Shown one piece after another: positions 8,231 through 20,000 of a stretch of 64,000 nt of DNA. Source of the stretch: Flavobacteriales bacterium (lineage in GTDB: Bacteria > Bacteroidota > Bacteroidia > NS11-12g > UBA9320); contig JACJZU010000001.1 of NCBI GenBank assembly GCA_020635435.1, forward strand, positions 434,001-498,000, in the 5' to 3' direction. The notes beneath the pieces were generated by a model. It was not told where the DNA came from, did not search any database, and worked only from the letters and a program-made list of their open reading frames with translations. Every line of letters starts with the position of its first letter. The stretch's first letter is position 1. Both the position numbers and the translations under genes were made by a program.

Positions 8231-8734
8231 ATGATCAAGATTTCACAGGGAGGAAATGCCTTAACGTTGAGAAAAATTATCCTGGTTACCCTAGCCTTTT
8301 TCGTCCTCAGCAGCTTCTCCGGCAGCCCATATTCCAGGATCAATGAGGCCAACGATCTGATAGGTACTTACCTGAATGCAGAAAAGGACGCTAAGGTTCG
8401 GATATTCCTCGCCATGAACAACAAATACTCAGGAAAGGTAGAATGGATGCAGGAGCCCAATCATCCCGATGGGAAACCCAAATTAGACACCAAGAATCCG
8501 AATCCGGAAAAGAGGGACCGAGCAAGACTCGGACTGGTCATAATGAAGAACTACGAGTTCAATCCATCGGAAAATCGTTGGGAAGGCGGAACGATCTATG
8601 ATCCTAAGGTTGGTAAAACATACGATGGGTATATGTATTTCTCCGAAACAGATCCCAAAACCCTTCACCTTAGAGGCTACGTGATGGGCATGCCGCTATT
8701 GGGTAGAACTTCAACTTGGACTAAGGTTGACTAA
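8231..8734 (+). CDS. Exported DUF2147 domain protein
   Basis: A 167-residue protein with an N-terminal hydrophobic export signal (IILVTLAFFVLSSFSG) and the DUF2147 fold: GTYLNAEKDAKVRIF near the start, a middle RLGLVIMKNYEF, then GGTIYDPKVGKTYDGYMYFSE and LHLRGYVMGMPLLGRTSTW at the end. The family is thought to be a small secreted beta-barrel; its function is unknown. The ATG at 8231 gives a long region before the hydrophobic core, so the in-frame TTG at 8267 is a possible alternative start. It is divergent from comM and convergent with the peroxidase gene (6 bases between stops). Confidence 0.85.
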   Translation: MIKISQGGNALTLRKIILVTLAFFVLSSFSGSPYSRINEANDLIGTYLNAEKDAKVRIFLAMNNKYSGKVEWMQEPNHPDGKPKLDTKNPNPEKRDRARLGLVIMKNYEFNPSENRWEGGTIYDPKVGKTYDGYMYFSETDPKTLHLRGYVMGMPLLGRTSTWTKVD

Positions 8735-8740
8735 AGTTAC

Positions 8741-9340
8741 TTATTTAACCCCGATCGCTGCCAGCAATTCTTCGCTCATAGGTTCTACTTTGGAACCAAA
8801 ATGCGCCAGCAACTCACCTTCATCAGATATCAGAAACTTATTGAAGTTCCAGGATACGGTATAGTCATCCTTTCCATTGAACGCCTTTGATGTCAACCAG
8901 GTGTAAACAGGATGTTGTTTCGAACCCTTTACGTTGATCTTTGTACTCAACGGAAAGCTTACACCATAATTAACCTGACAGAACTCCTGTATTTGTTCTC
9001 CTGAACCCGGCTCCTGAAAAAGAAACTGATTGCAGGGGAAACCAATTATCTGCACCTGATCACCGTACTTTTCATGTAATTCCTGTAAACCTTTATACTG
9101 ATAGGTATACCCACATTTGCTCGCCACATTCACCAACAGCAGTTTCTTCCCTTTGAAATCCCTCATCCGAATAACATTTTGACTGTCCAAAGCCAATACC
9201 TCCAGATCATAGAAATTCATTGGAACGATCATAGATGAATCTTCACCTTTGGGAGCTCCGGAAGAACTATTCTTCAAACCGGATCCACAAGACAAACCGA
9301 GAAGTGATGCTAAACCCATAATAAAAACGAAAGGTCTCAT
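8741..9340 (-). CDS. Glutathione peroxidase family lipoprotein
   Basis: A 199-residue thioredoxin-fold peroxidase that reduces hydroperoxides, in bacteria usually with thioredoxin rather than glutathione. A signal peptide with probable lipobox (LLGLSCGSG, C18) and a Ser/Gly-rich linker precede the domain, so the enzyme is likely lipid-anchored in the periplasm or outer membrane. Catalytic residues are the peroxidatic C76 in NVASKCGYT, the Gln in FPCNQF and the Trp-Asn pair in SWNFNKFLI; a Cys, not selenocysteine, is encoded. The Cys of FPCNQF is common in the family and not the resolving Cys of most thioredoxin-dependent forms. A monocistronic gene is likely. Confidence 0.93.
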   Translation of the reverse strand: MRPFVFIMGLASLLGLSCGSGLKNSSSGAPKGEDSSMIVPMNFYDLEVLALDSQNVIRMRDFKGKKLLLVNVASKCGYTYQYKGLQELHEKYGDQVQIIGFPCNQFLFQEPGSGEQIQEFCQVNYGVSFPLSTKINVKGSKQHPVYTWLTSKAFNGKDDYTVSWNFNKFLISDEGELLAHFGSKVEPMSEELLAAIGVK

Positions 9341-9401
9341 AAAAAGAAATATCAGTAAGAGAACAGAATAAGTCGAGCAATGTTCACATTGCCGTACTCA
9401 A

Positions 9402-9430
9402 AAAAAAAGGGTCGCAACAGCGACCCTTTT
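9402..9430 (-). terminator. Rho-independent terminator of the adhesin locus
   Basis: On the minus strand a stem AAAAGGGTCGC/GCGACCCTTTT with a four-base loop is followed by a run of T. It lies about 20 bases after the OmpA-PorP stop and would end the two-gene transcript that starts before the giant gene. Confidence 0.9.
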
Positions 9431-9449
9431 CATTATAGTTTCAGAAAAA

Positions 9450-10985
9450 TTATTTGTTGCTGAGGATCTTAAATTCTACACGACGGTTCTCATCGTATAC
9501 ATCCGATGCTGGTACACCTTCACCGTATCCTTTGATCTCCAACTGAGAAGCGTTTACTCCTTGCTTGATCAAATAATCGCGCACCGCATTAGAACGTTTG
9601 TTCGACAACCAGATGTTGTACGACTCCGTTCCACGCTCATCTGCGTGACCTGCTACTTCGATCTTAAGACCTGGATTATTTTTCAGGATCTTGGTCAATG
9701 TATTCAATTCAGTAACATCGATATCACGGATATCCCATTTGTTGGTGGCGAAGTATACGTTTTTGAATGTGTATACTGTACCATCACTCATTTTGATATC
9801 GTTTGGTCCGGCTTTCGGGCGACCCATTTCATCGAACAGGTTCATGAAATCGTCGAATCCTTTCAACTTTTTCTTGATCTCCTCGATGTCATCATCGTTG
9901 TCCTCGATATCATCTTTGTTCTTTTTGATATCGTCTTTAGCCTTATCCAATTCATCACCTACTGAATCGATATCGGTCTCATTATTCTTGATCTTCTTAT
10001 CGATATCTTCCAGTTTCTTCTTCAGATCCGGATCATCCATCACATTGCCACCGAACTGGTAACCTACCATCACCTCGTGTGCACCACGTGTGTAGCTCTT
10101 CAGATCGATATCATTGTTATGCAGTGCAAAATCGTAGGCATAACCCGCCACGATCTGATTAGCCACTTTCAAACCAGCACTAACTGTAGCTGCGTATGCA
10201 CTTCGGTACATAGCACCCAACCAGTACTTTTTCATGTAGCTAACGCGCGCATTGATATCAAATTGAACAGGCGCACCAGGAGTAAATCGGGCCATTGCGA
10301 TCGGCTCCAACCACCATACGCCGTCACCGTTGATATCCCAATCGTAACTGGCATGAGTGATGATGTGACGAACGAGTCCGTAGCTGTAGTCGTTGCGGTC
10401 GAGTGTTGCTTTATTAACCAACGACTCATAGGCAAGATCACCTGCTACGATCTGAGGCACTGTCAAACCAATATTCAAGGTTTTCCACGTATAGTTCACC
10501 CCGATATTGGCATCAAAACCAGTGGCATTCTGATAGCTGTTCGCGATCACAGGATCCAATGGATTCGGTGCATTCAATTCGAAGAAGTCTATACGGTTGT
10601 CCAACACACCCAGGCTCAACCCGAAATTGATCGTTTGATCAGCATCCAGCTTCAAACCATAACGGTAAGCAGCTTGTGCGCCGGTGATATTGAATTCACC
10701 AGCCTGATCCCTGTAGATCGCCAGTCCCATACCGATGTTCTTTTGTTTCAAAGGACCATCAACAGTAAAGGCTGTCGTCTTAGGGGCTCCAGGGATACTG
10801 TTCCACTGATTTCTGTTGACGAGAATCAACTGACCGTAGTCCTGATTCCCTGCCAGAGCCGGGTTGTACAAGAATCTGTTGTAGTAGTAGTGGCTGTACA
10901 TGGGCACCTGCTGAGCCAGTGCATCCGTCAAGCCTACTACTGCTATTGCGATTAATACAATGATTCTTTTCATTTTGTTATTCAT
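9450..10985 (-). CDS. PorP/SprF-type barrel fused to coiled coil and OmpA domain
   Basis: A 511-residue outer-membrane protein in three parts. A signal peptide is followed by a PorP/SprF beta-barrel (residues about 25-310), recognised by VPMYSHYYYNRFLYNPALAG and the repeated GxGLAIYRDQ and GYAYDF strands. Then comes a highly charged coiled coil (about 320-385: DDIKKNKDDIEDNDDDIEEI). The C-terminus is an OmpA peptidoglycan-binding domain (about 405-511: VYFATNKWDIRD, VAGHADERGTESYN, NRRVEFKILS). In Flavobacterium johnsoniae SprF is required for surface delivery of the adhesin SprB; this gene lies 23 bases after a SprB-like giant gene in the same orientation, so the same partnership is inferred. 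The OmpA part would tie the barrel to peptidoglycan, which separate SprF proteins do not do. Confidence 0.88.
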   Translation of the reverse strand: MNNKMKRIIVLIAIAVVGLTDALAQQVPMYSHYYYNRFLYNPALAGNQDYGQLILVNRNQWNSIPGAPKTTAFTVDGPLKQKNIGMGLAIYRDQAGEFNITGAQAAYRYGLKLDADQTINFGLSLGVLDNRIDFFELNAPNPLDPVIANSYQNATGFDANIGVNYTWKTLNIGLTVPQIVAGDLAYESLVNKATLDRNDYSYGLVRHIITHASYDWDINGDGVWWLEPIAMARFTPGAPVQFDINARVSYMKKYWLGAMYRSAYAATVSAGLKVANQIVAGYAYDFALHNNDIDLKSYTRGAHEVMVGYQFGGNVMDDPDLKKKLEDIDKKIKNNETDIDSVGDELDKAKDDIKKNKDDIEDNDDDIEEIKKKLKGFDDFMNLFDEMGRPKAGPNDIKMSDGTVYTFKNVYFATNKWDIRDIDVTELNTLTKILKNNPGLKIEVAGHADERGTESYNIWLSNKRSNAVRDYLIKQGVNASQLEIKGYGEGVPASDVYDENRRVEFKILSNK

Positions 10986-11008
10986 TTAATGTTTCGGGTG
11001 TGTCTTAA

Positions 11009-14000
11009 TTATCGGTTTCTAATCAAGTTGATCGCTCCTTTGTAAACGGTATCCGGATGATCAGGATGTGTAATTACGTAGTAGTAAGCACCATCTGGCA
11101 ACTCTTTACCATCGAATGTACCATCCCAACGATTCAGATCGTAGTTCGTTCCATTGAACACCTCCATACCGTAACGGTTGAAGATCACAACTTTTGCATC
11201 CGGATAAGCCCAGATATTCTCAACTACCCAAGTATCGTTGATACCGTCACCGTTTGGAGAGATCAAGTTGTATGGGAACAATTTGAAGTCGTCAAGAACG
11301 ATAACTGTTACAGTGGCAGTTGCAGTACAACCGAAGCCATCAGTAAGGGTTACAGTGAAGATCTGGTCGTCATCCAACAAGCTGGAAGTTGTAACCTTAG
11401 TACCAACATTTCCACCAGTTAAGAATCCATCACCTGTTGGATCCCAAACGAAGCTGCTCTCGTTAATCTGATAGCCGGTACCTGAAGCATTCAACTCAAT
11501 TGATTGACCTTTAGAGATCGTATCAATATTCTGGTTGAATTTATCACGTGGCCATGCATTAACTACTGGCAGTGGTTCAACTTTCACGTATACCGAATCA
11601 GTATTGAAGCATACAACGCCGAGCGTAGATACTGATACTGTTACTTTATACATACCGGTACGGCTTGCGAAGATGCTAGGTACTCCGGTAGCTATGGTAT
11701 CGCTGTTACGCAACCAATCCCAAGTACGTGCATCAGCGCGAGCTGACAACTGAACGCTGTCACATCCACCGATGTGCTGTGAATCATTTGGCACCAATTG
11801 AACATCTGGAAGAGCGATCACTATGGCATCGGCAGTTACATCATCTGTACAACCTTTGTCTGTTTTCACTCTCAGGTTCACACGGTAAGTACCTGGAGCA
11901 CCATAAGTATGTGTTGGATTCTCCAAGCCAGAGAAGCTAGCGTCTGCGAAATCCCAGAAGTATTCTACAATGCTACCAGTAGGTACAGTAGAACCATTCG
12001 TGAATTCGCTCGTTTCACCGATACAAACCGGATCTACAGTGAACGCAGCTGTTGGATTCGGATGAACTGTTACGTTGCGGTTGATCGTATCTCTACAACC
12101 GTTGTTGCTGATTGCGATCAAACGTACGTTGAACTGTCCAAATCCTGTGAAGGCGAAGCTTGGATCTTTAGCGGTTGATGTACCTTGACCGGCAAAATTC
12201 CAGTCGTAGGTCATAGTACCGTATCCGATCGCAGAAGTGTTGATGAAGTTCATTGAAGCATCTTCACACACCGGCTCTGCAACGAAATTCGCTTCAGGTA
12301 GGATGTAGATAGTTACTTGTTTAGTTACAGTATTTGTACATCCACTGTTGGTAGTAACTGTCAGAGACACATTGTAAGTACCGCTTGCGCTGTAACGATG
12401 TGTTGGGTTCTGAGCTGTTGAAGTACTGCCATCACCGAATGTCCAGAACCAACTTGCAATGTTACCGCTTGCAACTGTAGACGCATCCGTTGCACGGAAC
12501 ACCTCATTCTGACAAACATTACTGAATGTGAAGTTGGCAACCGGATTCGGATTGATGGTTATCGTACTGCTCAATTGTGCACGACATCCATTGTCAGACC
12601 ATGCAACCAACGTAACAGTGTATGTACCCGCAGTTGTATACACATGAGAAGGATCCGGATTCGAAGATGAATCTCCATCACCGAAGTACCACTTGTATGT
12701 TGTGATAGATCCCTCAGCAATTGTACTCAGGTTCTTGAAGTGTACAACTGAATCTTCACAGTTGTTCTGTCTGAAGAATCCAACAACAGGATTTGGAGTT
12801 ACACGTGCAGAAGCCGTGCTGGCCAATGGGCTGTTGGTACAGTTGAATGTAGTATTTGTAATGCTCACCAGATCTACAGTGATCAGTGTAGGATTACCAA
12901 GGTAATTCGAACCGGTTACAGTGAAGTTGAATGTACCAGGGCCGGTTCCTGTTACGGGAGTAGCCACCAGAACACCATTTCTTCTGTAAGTTACAGACCA
13001 GCCATCAGTTGCACCAACGTTCGTTACATGCAATGTGAATGTAGCAGCTTCACCTGGACAAACCCTGTCGTTCGAAGAAACTGTAGCATTTGGCTGAGGT
13101 ATAACCCGGATCGTTACTGTGTTAGAGTATGCTCCGGCACAAGGTCCGCTCTGTACATAAACACGGTATGTTGTAGTAACCATCAGGTTCGTTACATTCA
13201 GCGTAGTACCACTATTAGCAGTGACTGTCCATGTAGTTCCACCATCTGTTGAGTATTCCCAACGCTTAACTGTACCAGTCTGACCAGTCAGGTTCAATGT
13301 AGTATTACCACCGTAACAGATCGTACTGTTCGTAGCAGACAATGTACCAGGTACAGTTGTAGGACTAACCTGAATTGTGTGCTGAGAAGTCAATACTGTA
13401 GCACAAGCAGGCGCTGGAACGATGCTGATCGAAGTAAGTGCGATCACATCCGTTGCTGTTGTTGCAGCGCGGAGAGAATTCACTGTGAATACGCCGCTTC
13501 CTGTACCTGTAACAGTAGCTCCAGCTACACCGTCGATCGTGTAATCCAATCTCCAGTTAACACCTGTTGCCACGTTATCAACAGCCACTTTGAAGCTTAC
13601 GAGGTCTCCCTGACACAAACTGTCTGGTGCTGAATCGATAGTAGCTGTAGGATTCGGGATAACAGTTATGGTTGCTGTCTCATCCTCAGTATTGCTACAC
13701 TTCAGTCCGTTAGTAACGCTGATGTTCGTGATAACGATTCGGGCTGTACTTGTGTAAGGTCCGACATTGATCGTACCGGTAGTACCTGTGCCATTGAAGG
13801 TACGGCTAGTACCGTTATCTGTATAAGTGAGCGTCCAGGTAGCATTCGTTGGAACGTTCGCAACATTCACAGTGAGTGAGGTGCTCGATCCGCTACAAAT
13901 GCTCTGAGTTGGATTCGTAATGGTTACTGTAGGCAATGCCTGTACATCAACCATCTTAGCAGTGCTGGTTACAGCATCACAAGAACCGTTCTTAACTTCA

Positions 14001-17000
14001 ACTCGGAACCATGTACGTCTTGTAAGATTACTGAAGTTGTTCGTAGCCGCAGTGTTCGCAATATCGTAATAGTTAATTCCGTCGGTTGAGTACTGCCATT
14101 TGATGATCGTACCACGGAATCCACTAACTGTTACTGAACCACCGCTGTTGTAACACACAGTATCTGGTCCGGATATAGTACCACCCAATGAAAGTGCATC
14201 AACATTGATCGTTACACTGTCAGTAAGCGTGGCAGTACAGTTCGGAGTAGAGCTGGTATTTGTAATAGACACCAAGCGAACACCATTGTTTCCAAGTGTA
14301 TTCAATGTACCTATATTGAAGCTGAACTTACCAGGACCGATACCGCTGGTTGTGCGGTTAGATCCATTGTTCACACGGTAGATCAAGATCCAACCTTCAG
14401 AGCTCTTCACATCGTCAACCATCACAGTGATCGCAGGATTTGTACCTACACAAACGTCTGTTGGGTAATCGATGATCGACGCATTCGGGTCTGGAACAAC
14501 ATTGATCGTAGTAGTCTGATTGTTATACAATGCGTTGTTCACACAGGTAGGATCGCCAGCAGAGATCGCTATCGTTTGAAGTGTGATATCCGTTGTAGAA
14601 GTCAGATTACCGGTGAAGATCGTATCCGTTACACTTCCAGTACCGCTGATGTTCTTAGTTGTAGAACCTTCCAGATACTTCATCGTCCAAGCTTGTGAAG
14701 CCATCACGTTTGTAACACGGAACACCACATAAGTGCTGCTGCCTTCACATACGCTGTTTGCTCCAACTTTTACGATCTCAGCCATTGGGAGAGGACGAAC
14801 TACAACTTGAACTGTTGTAGAGTATTCTTCTGAACAAACTCCACTCTGTACCAATACTCGGAATACAGTAGTCTTAGTCAGGTTCGAGTAGTTGTACTGT
14901 ACACCAGTATGGTTGATCGTAGTCCACGTAGCACCGGCATCTGTTGAGTATTCCCAACGTACCACATCACCAATAGCATCTGCTCCAAGTGTAAGTGTAC
15001 CGCTGTTGCTGTTGTAACAAACTGTATCAACACCTGTAAGTGTACCGCCATTTGTCAATGGACTTACACGAACTGTATCCTGATCTGTTGGGAGGAAGAA
15101 ACAACCTGTTGACTTATTCAACATACCAACCAATCGTATAACTGAAGGATCAACTGTCAATGCGCGGGTAGTGAATGTGAATGCACCTGCACCACGACCG
15201 CTCACTGAATCAGCCAAACCACCATTTACAGACCAGTACATTGTCCAGTTCTCAGTGCTTCGTACGTTATCGATTGAAGCCTTACCGGTAGCAGGGCTTC
15301 CGGTACAAACTGAATCCTGCAATGAAATGATCGTAGCAGTTGGAAGTTCATTAACTTCTACTGTAGCAGTTGCGTTGTTTCCTAAGTTGTTATTAGAACA
15401 CTGAGGAGCACCTGAAGTCATCCAGATTTTCTTCAATGTTACATCTGTATTCGATGTAAGTGTATTCGTAACCAATGTACCGCTTGTAAGTGGTCCACTT
15501 ACGCGCAATGTATCGATCACAGTACCAGCCAGGTATGAAACTGACCAGTCTTCACCATATGTATTCGTAGCAGTTACAGACAATGAAGCAGTGTTACCGG
15601 CACAAATTGTGTCAGATCCGCTGATCACTGCAACTGGCAATGGACGAACATTAATTGCAATTGGAGCTGCACCGGCTTCAGCACAGGTTCCGTTCTGCAT
15701 TACTACACGATACCATGTAGTATCCATCAAGTTGCTGTAGTTGAAGAAGGTATCTGTATTTGCAATTCCGCTCCAGGTAGCACCGCCATCTGTAGAAGAT
15801 TCCCAGCGAACAACATCACCGTTACCACCGAAGTAGTTCACAGTTCCGCTGTTATCACCGTAACAAACTGTAGCACCATTCAACATAGTACCTGGCAACG
15901 ATTTCGCGTCAACCAACAATACATCTGAAGCGCTCAATGAAGAGTCACATCCGGTAGTGGTATTTACGATCTTGGTCAATTTCACAGTGTATGAATCCTG
16001 TACCGGATTCACAGCCGTGATGCTTCCGATGTTCACTGTGAATGTACCCGGACCTGAACCACTGTAAGTTTGGTTCGAGCGGATATTCGCAACGTCATAT
16101 GTTACAGTCCAACTCTCACCACTACGTACGTTACCAACTGTGATGTCAAATGTTACATTCTCAGTTTCACAGATCGGAGATGACAAGTGAGACAAGGATG
16201 CATATGGACGCTGGTTGATATTAACAGTAGCCGTAGCGTTGTTGGTCAATTTATCATTCACACACATTGGTGTACCAGTAACCGTACGGATCTCAGTAAG
16301 TGTAACATCGGTATTCGTAATGAAGTTACCTACTCTCAACGTGAAGTTACCTGAACCGGTATCACTAACTGATTTGTTATTCGTTCCTTCCAGGTATTCA
16401 ACTACCCACACTTGGTTTGCACCTACGTTGCTAACCGTGATCGTCAGATCGGTACTGTCACCAGCACAGATGGTTGTTGATCCACTCAAGGTAGCCAATG
16501 GCAATTCACGAACAATGATCGTAACTACGTTAGAACGCATTGTGTCACAAACACCATTCTTGTAGATCGCACGGTACGAAGTTGTCTCAAGTAGATTGTT
16601 GATATCCAACGTGGTACTGTTGTTTGGAATAGTAGTCCATGCACCTGAGCTGGATGGTTTAACCTCCCACTCGATGATACGTCCTTCTTTCGTTGTACCA
16701 CTTACTTCATTCAATTTAGCAGAACCACCTTTACAGATCGTATCCGGAGCCTCGATCATTCCAGCTACTGTAGGCTTGAAGATGTAGATGTTCCAGTCGT
16801 CCATATTGGTAGACTTACAGATTCCAATGTTCGACAGGTTCACGATCTCAGTAAGACTGATGATAGCTGACTGTGCAGTATTAGGATCTGTATCTGTATG
16901 AGTTACAGTTGTAGGACCAACACCAAACAAGGTGTCGATGTCTCCTTCCAACGTGTAGAGCAATCTCCAGTTCTCACCGGCTTTCACATTCGATACCTCG

Positions 17001-20000
17001 ATAGTGAATGTGATCTGGTCACCTTGACACAATGTATCCGGACCGCTCACGATACTCGCCATTGGAAGATCGATCACAGTAACTGTAGCTTTCGCTACGT
17101 TATTCAATGTATTTCCACAAGTAGGTTGTCCGGCAGCCGGATCAACATTCTTGATGGTTTGCAATTCGATATCGGTTGTGCTTGACAATACACCAGTTTC
17201 CAGATCAAATGTCTGTGGAGTCATAGTCAAACGGAATCCGGCAGTTTTACTAACTGAACCTTCAACGTAAGTTACTACAGCACTGTCTCCGGCATCAATG
17301 TTATTGATCGTTACACTAAGTACGGCTTTGTTACCGGCACAAACTGTATCAGTTGGAGCCTGAGTAGCAATAGTAGCTGTAGGCAGTGGTTTCGGTGTAG
17401 CTGTAACTACATTGGAAACTTCCATCTTACATACACCGTTGCGGTACACCGCACGGTACTCAGTAGTATCGGTCAACGTGTTGAAGTTGATCGTTGTTGA
17501 AGAGTTACCCAAAGATACCCATGAGCTGTTTCCTTTAACACGATACTCCCATCCGATGATCACCCCTACACCAGGCTTGGTTTCAGAGATCGAACCGCTA
17601 CCACCGTAGCATACAGTGATGTCAGAACCAATTACACCAGGAACTGTAGTTGTATCAACCGTAACAGTACGGCTACCTGTCAGGGCAGTCATACACATGT
17701 CACCTGTACTTGTATTCGTGATGCTCTTCAATGTGATCACATCACTTGGAGATGTAGCACCACGTGAAGTGGTAATTGTCACTGAACCGGAACCGCTACC
17801 TGTGATGGTACTGTCGTTTCCATCGTGTGAGTAAGTCAGGCTCCAGGTATCACCAGTTGGTACATTGGAGATATCGAATACTACACCTACACCATCACCT
17901 TGGCAAAGTCTTACACTAGCATTGGCAATTGACGCGATCGGATTTGGCAATACTTCAATGGTGATAGCACCACTCAAGTTCTGACCACAGTTCAAACCAC
18001 CGGCTGTAAGAATAGCACTGATGCTTCTCAATTCAATATCAGTTGACGTGTTCAGAACACCGGTTGTCAGGGTGTGTACACCAGACGCATTCTGAGTCAA
18101 TGTAGGAGTAGATTTCAATGTAGTTCCTTCCAGATAAGTTACATTGAACTTCTGTCCTGGTTCTACATTGGTTACTACGATCTCAAACTTGGCTGTATTA
18201 CCTGCGCAAATTGAATCGTCCGTTGTAGTTGTGCGAATTGTAGCAAATGGAATTGGTTTTGGAACTACAACAACCATGTTGCTGTTCTCAGTACCACACA
18301 CTCCGCTTTGATATACAGCACGCAGATACGTTGTATCGCGTACGTTGTAGTAAGGATTGCTCAGATTGGTATTGTTGATATCGATCCAAGTTCCATTCTT
18401 ACCAATTTTAGACTGCCATTTAACGATCAAACCAGTACCGGCAGCGATCTGAGCAGCTGCTCCACTTCCACCGCGACAAACAGTATCGTTATCGCCAATT
18501 GTACCGGCAACGGTCAATGGATCTACAGATATGGTCCAGCTGGAAGAAAGTGTAGAATCACAAGTAGCAGAACCATTAGTGGCACTGATGCTCTTCAGCG
18601 TAATTACATCCGAAGTAGGAGTAACACCTTTCAAGCTAGGAGCTGTAAATGTACCACTTCCTTTTCCACTCAAAGTACCGGAAGTTCCATCTTGCTCATA
18701 AGTCAGCAACCAGGAGTCACCTGTAGGTACACTGCTAACAGTTACCGTAAATGTAAAGTTAGAGTTTTCACACAAGCGACTTGGACCAGAAGCAATCGTA
18801 GCAAAAGGACGTTGGATCACAGTTACTGTAGCAGTAGCTACGTTATTCAAGGTATTGTAGCAATCCGGAGAATTCTTAGTTCCAGTCCAGATGTCTTGCA
18901 ACACGATGTCTGTAGTGCTCTTCAGAGCACCTGTTGTATACGTATAAGTGCTACCGGTTCCGCTGATAGTATCCTTACGAGTACCTTCCAGTAAAGCTAT
19001 GAACCATGTGTCACCGTATGTATTTTCAATTCTGATCGTGAGATCATCAGTCAAACCACTACAAATCGTATCACCACCAGTGATAGTAGCCAATGGATCT
19101 TCTTTTACGTTGATCACAGTAGCAGTAGAGTACTCGATTCCACACTCACCATTCTTCACAACCGCACGGAAATAAGTAGTATCCGTCAAGTTGTTGTAAG
19201 TGAGCGTAGTTGTGTAGTTATTGATCTGTGTCCATGTTGTATTGTTTGTTGAAGACTCCCAGTAGATCACATCACCGCGATGACCGCTCAATGTAATTGT
19301 ACCTGTATTGATTCCGTTACAAACAAGATCTGAACCTGAAGTAGTTCCACCAACTGTGAGAGAATCAACATTGATCGTCCAAGTCTCAGACAATGTGCTA
19401 TCGCAAGACTTGCTTCCGTTAGCTGCTGTGATGAACGTCAACTTGATCATATCAGAAGGTGCAGTTACCGCCTTCAGTGAAGGAGCAGTGAATGTTCCGC
19501 TTCCTTTTCCTGAAAGTGTTCCTGAAGTTCCATCCTGCTCATAGGTAAGAGTCCATGAATCGCCAGTTGGTACACTGCTCACGCTAACTGTGAAGTTGAA
19601 CGTAGAACCTGTACACAAGCGAGAAGGTGCAGAAGCAATCGTTGCAAACGGACGGCTCAATACAGTAACCGTTGCACTGGCAACATTATTCAATGAACTG
19701 TAGCAATCTGCGCTATTCTTAGTTCCTGTCCAGATGCTCTGAAGAACGATATCTGAAGTGCTCTTCAAGGCACCAGTCGTATATGTATATGTACTTCCTG
19801 TCCCGCTGATGGTATCTGTACGAGTTCCTTCCAACAACGCGATGTACCATGTAGCTGCATCGGTGTTGAAGATATTGATTGTCAGATCATCCGTAAGACC
19901 ACTGCAGATCGTATCACCACCAGAAATAGTAGCGCTGATCTCTTTTACACTGATCTTAGTAATCGTAGAGTATTCCATTCCACACTCACCATTCTTAACT

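Noticed and set aside
10077..10955. A 292-residue plus-strand open frame opposite the PorP/SprF-OmpA gene
   Set aside because: It lies wholly antisense to a well-supported gene and its residue make-up (many Cys, Ile, Arg) is typical of a shadow frame.
18308..18994. A 228-residue plus-strand open frame inside the giant adhesin, with others like it at 16215 and 23555
   Set aside because: They are antisense to the adhesin and rise from its repeated, stop-poor codon pattern. They repeat with the same period.
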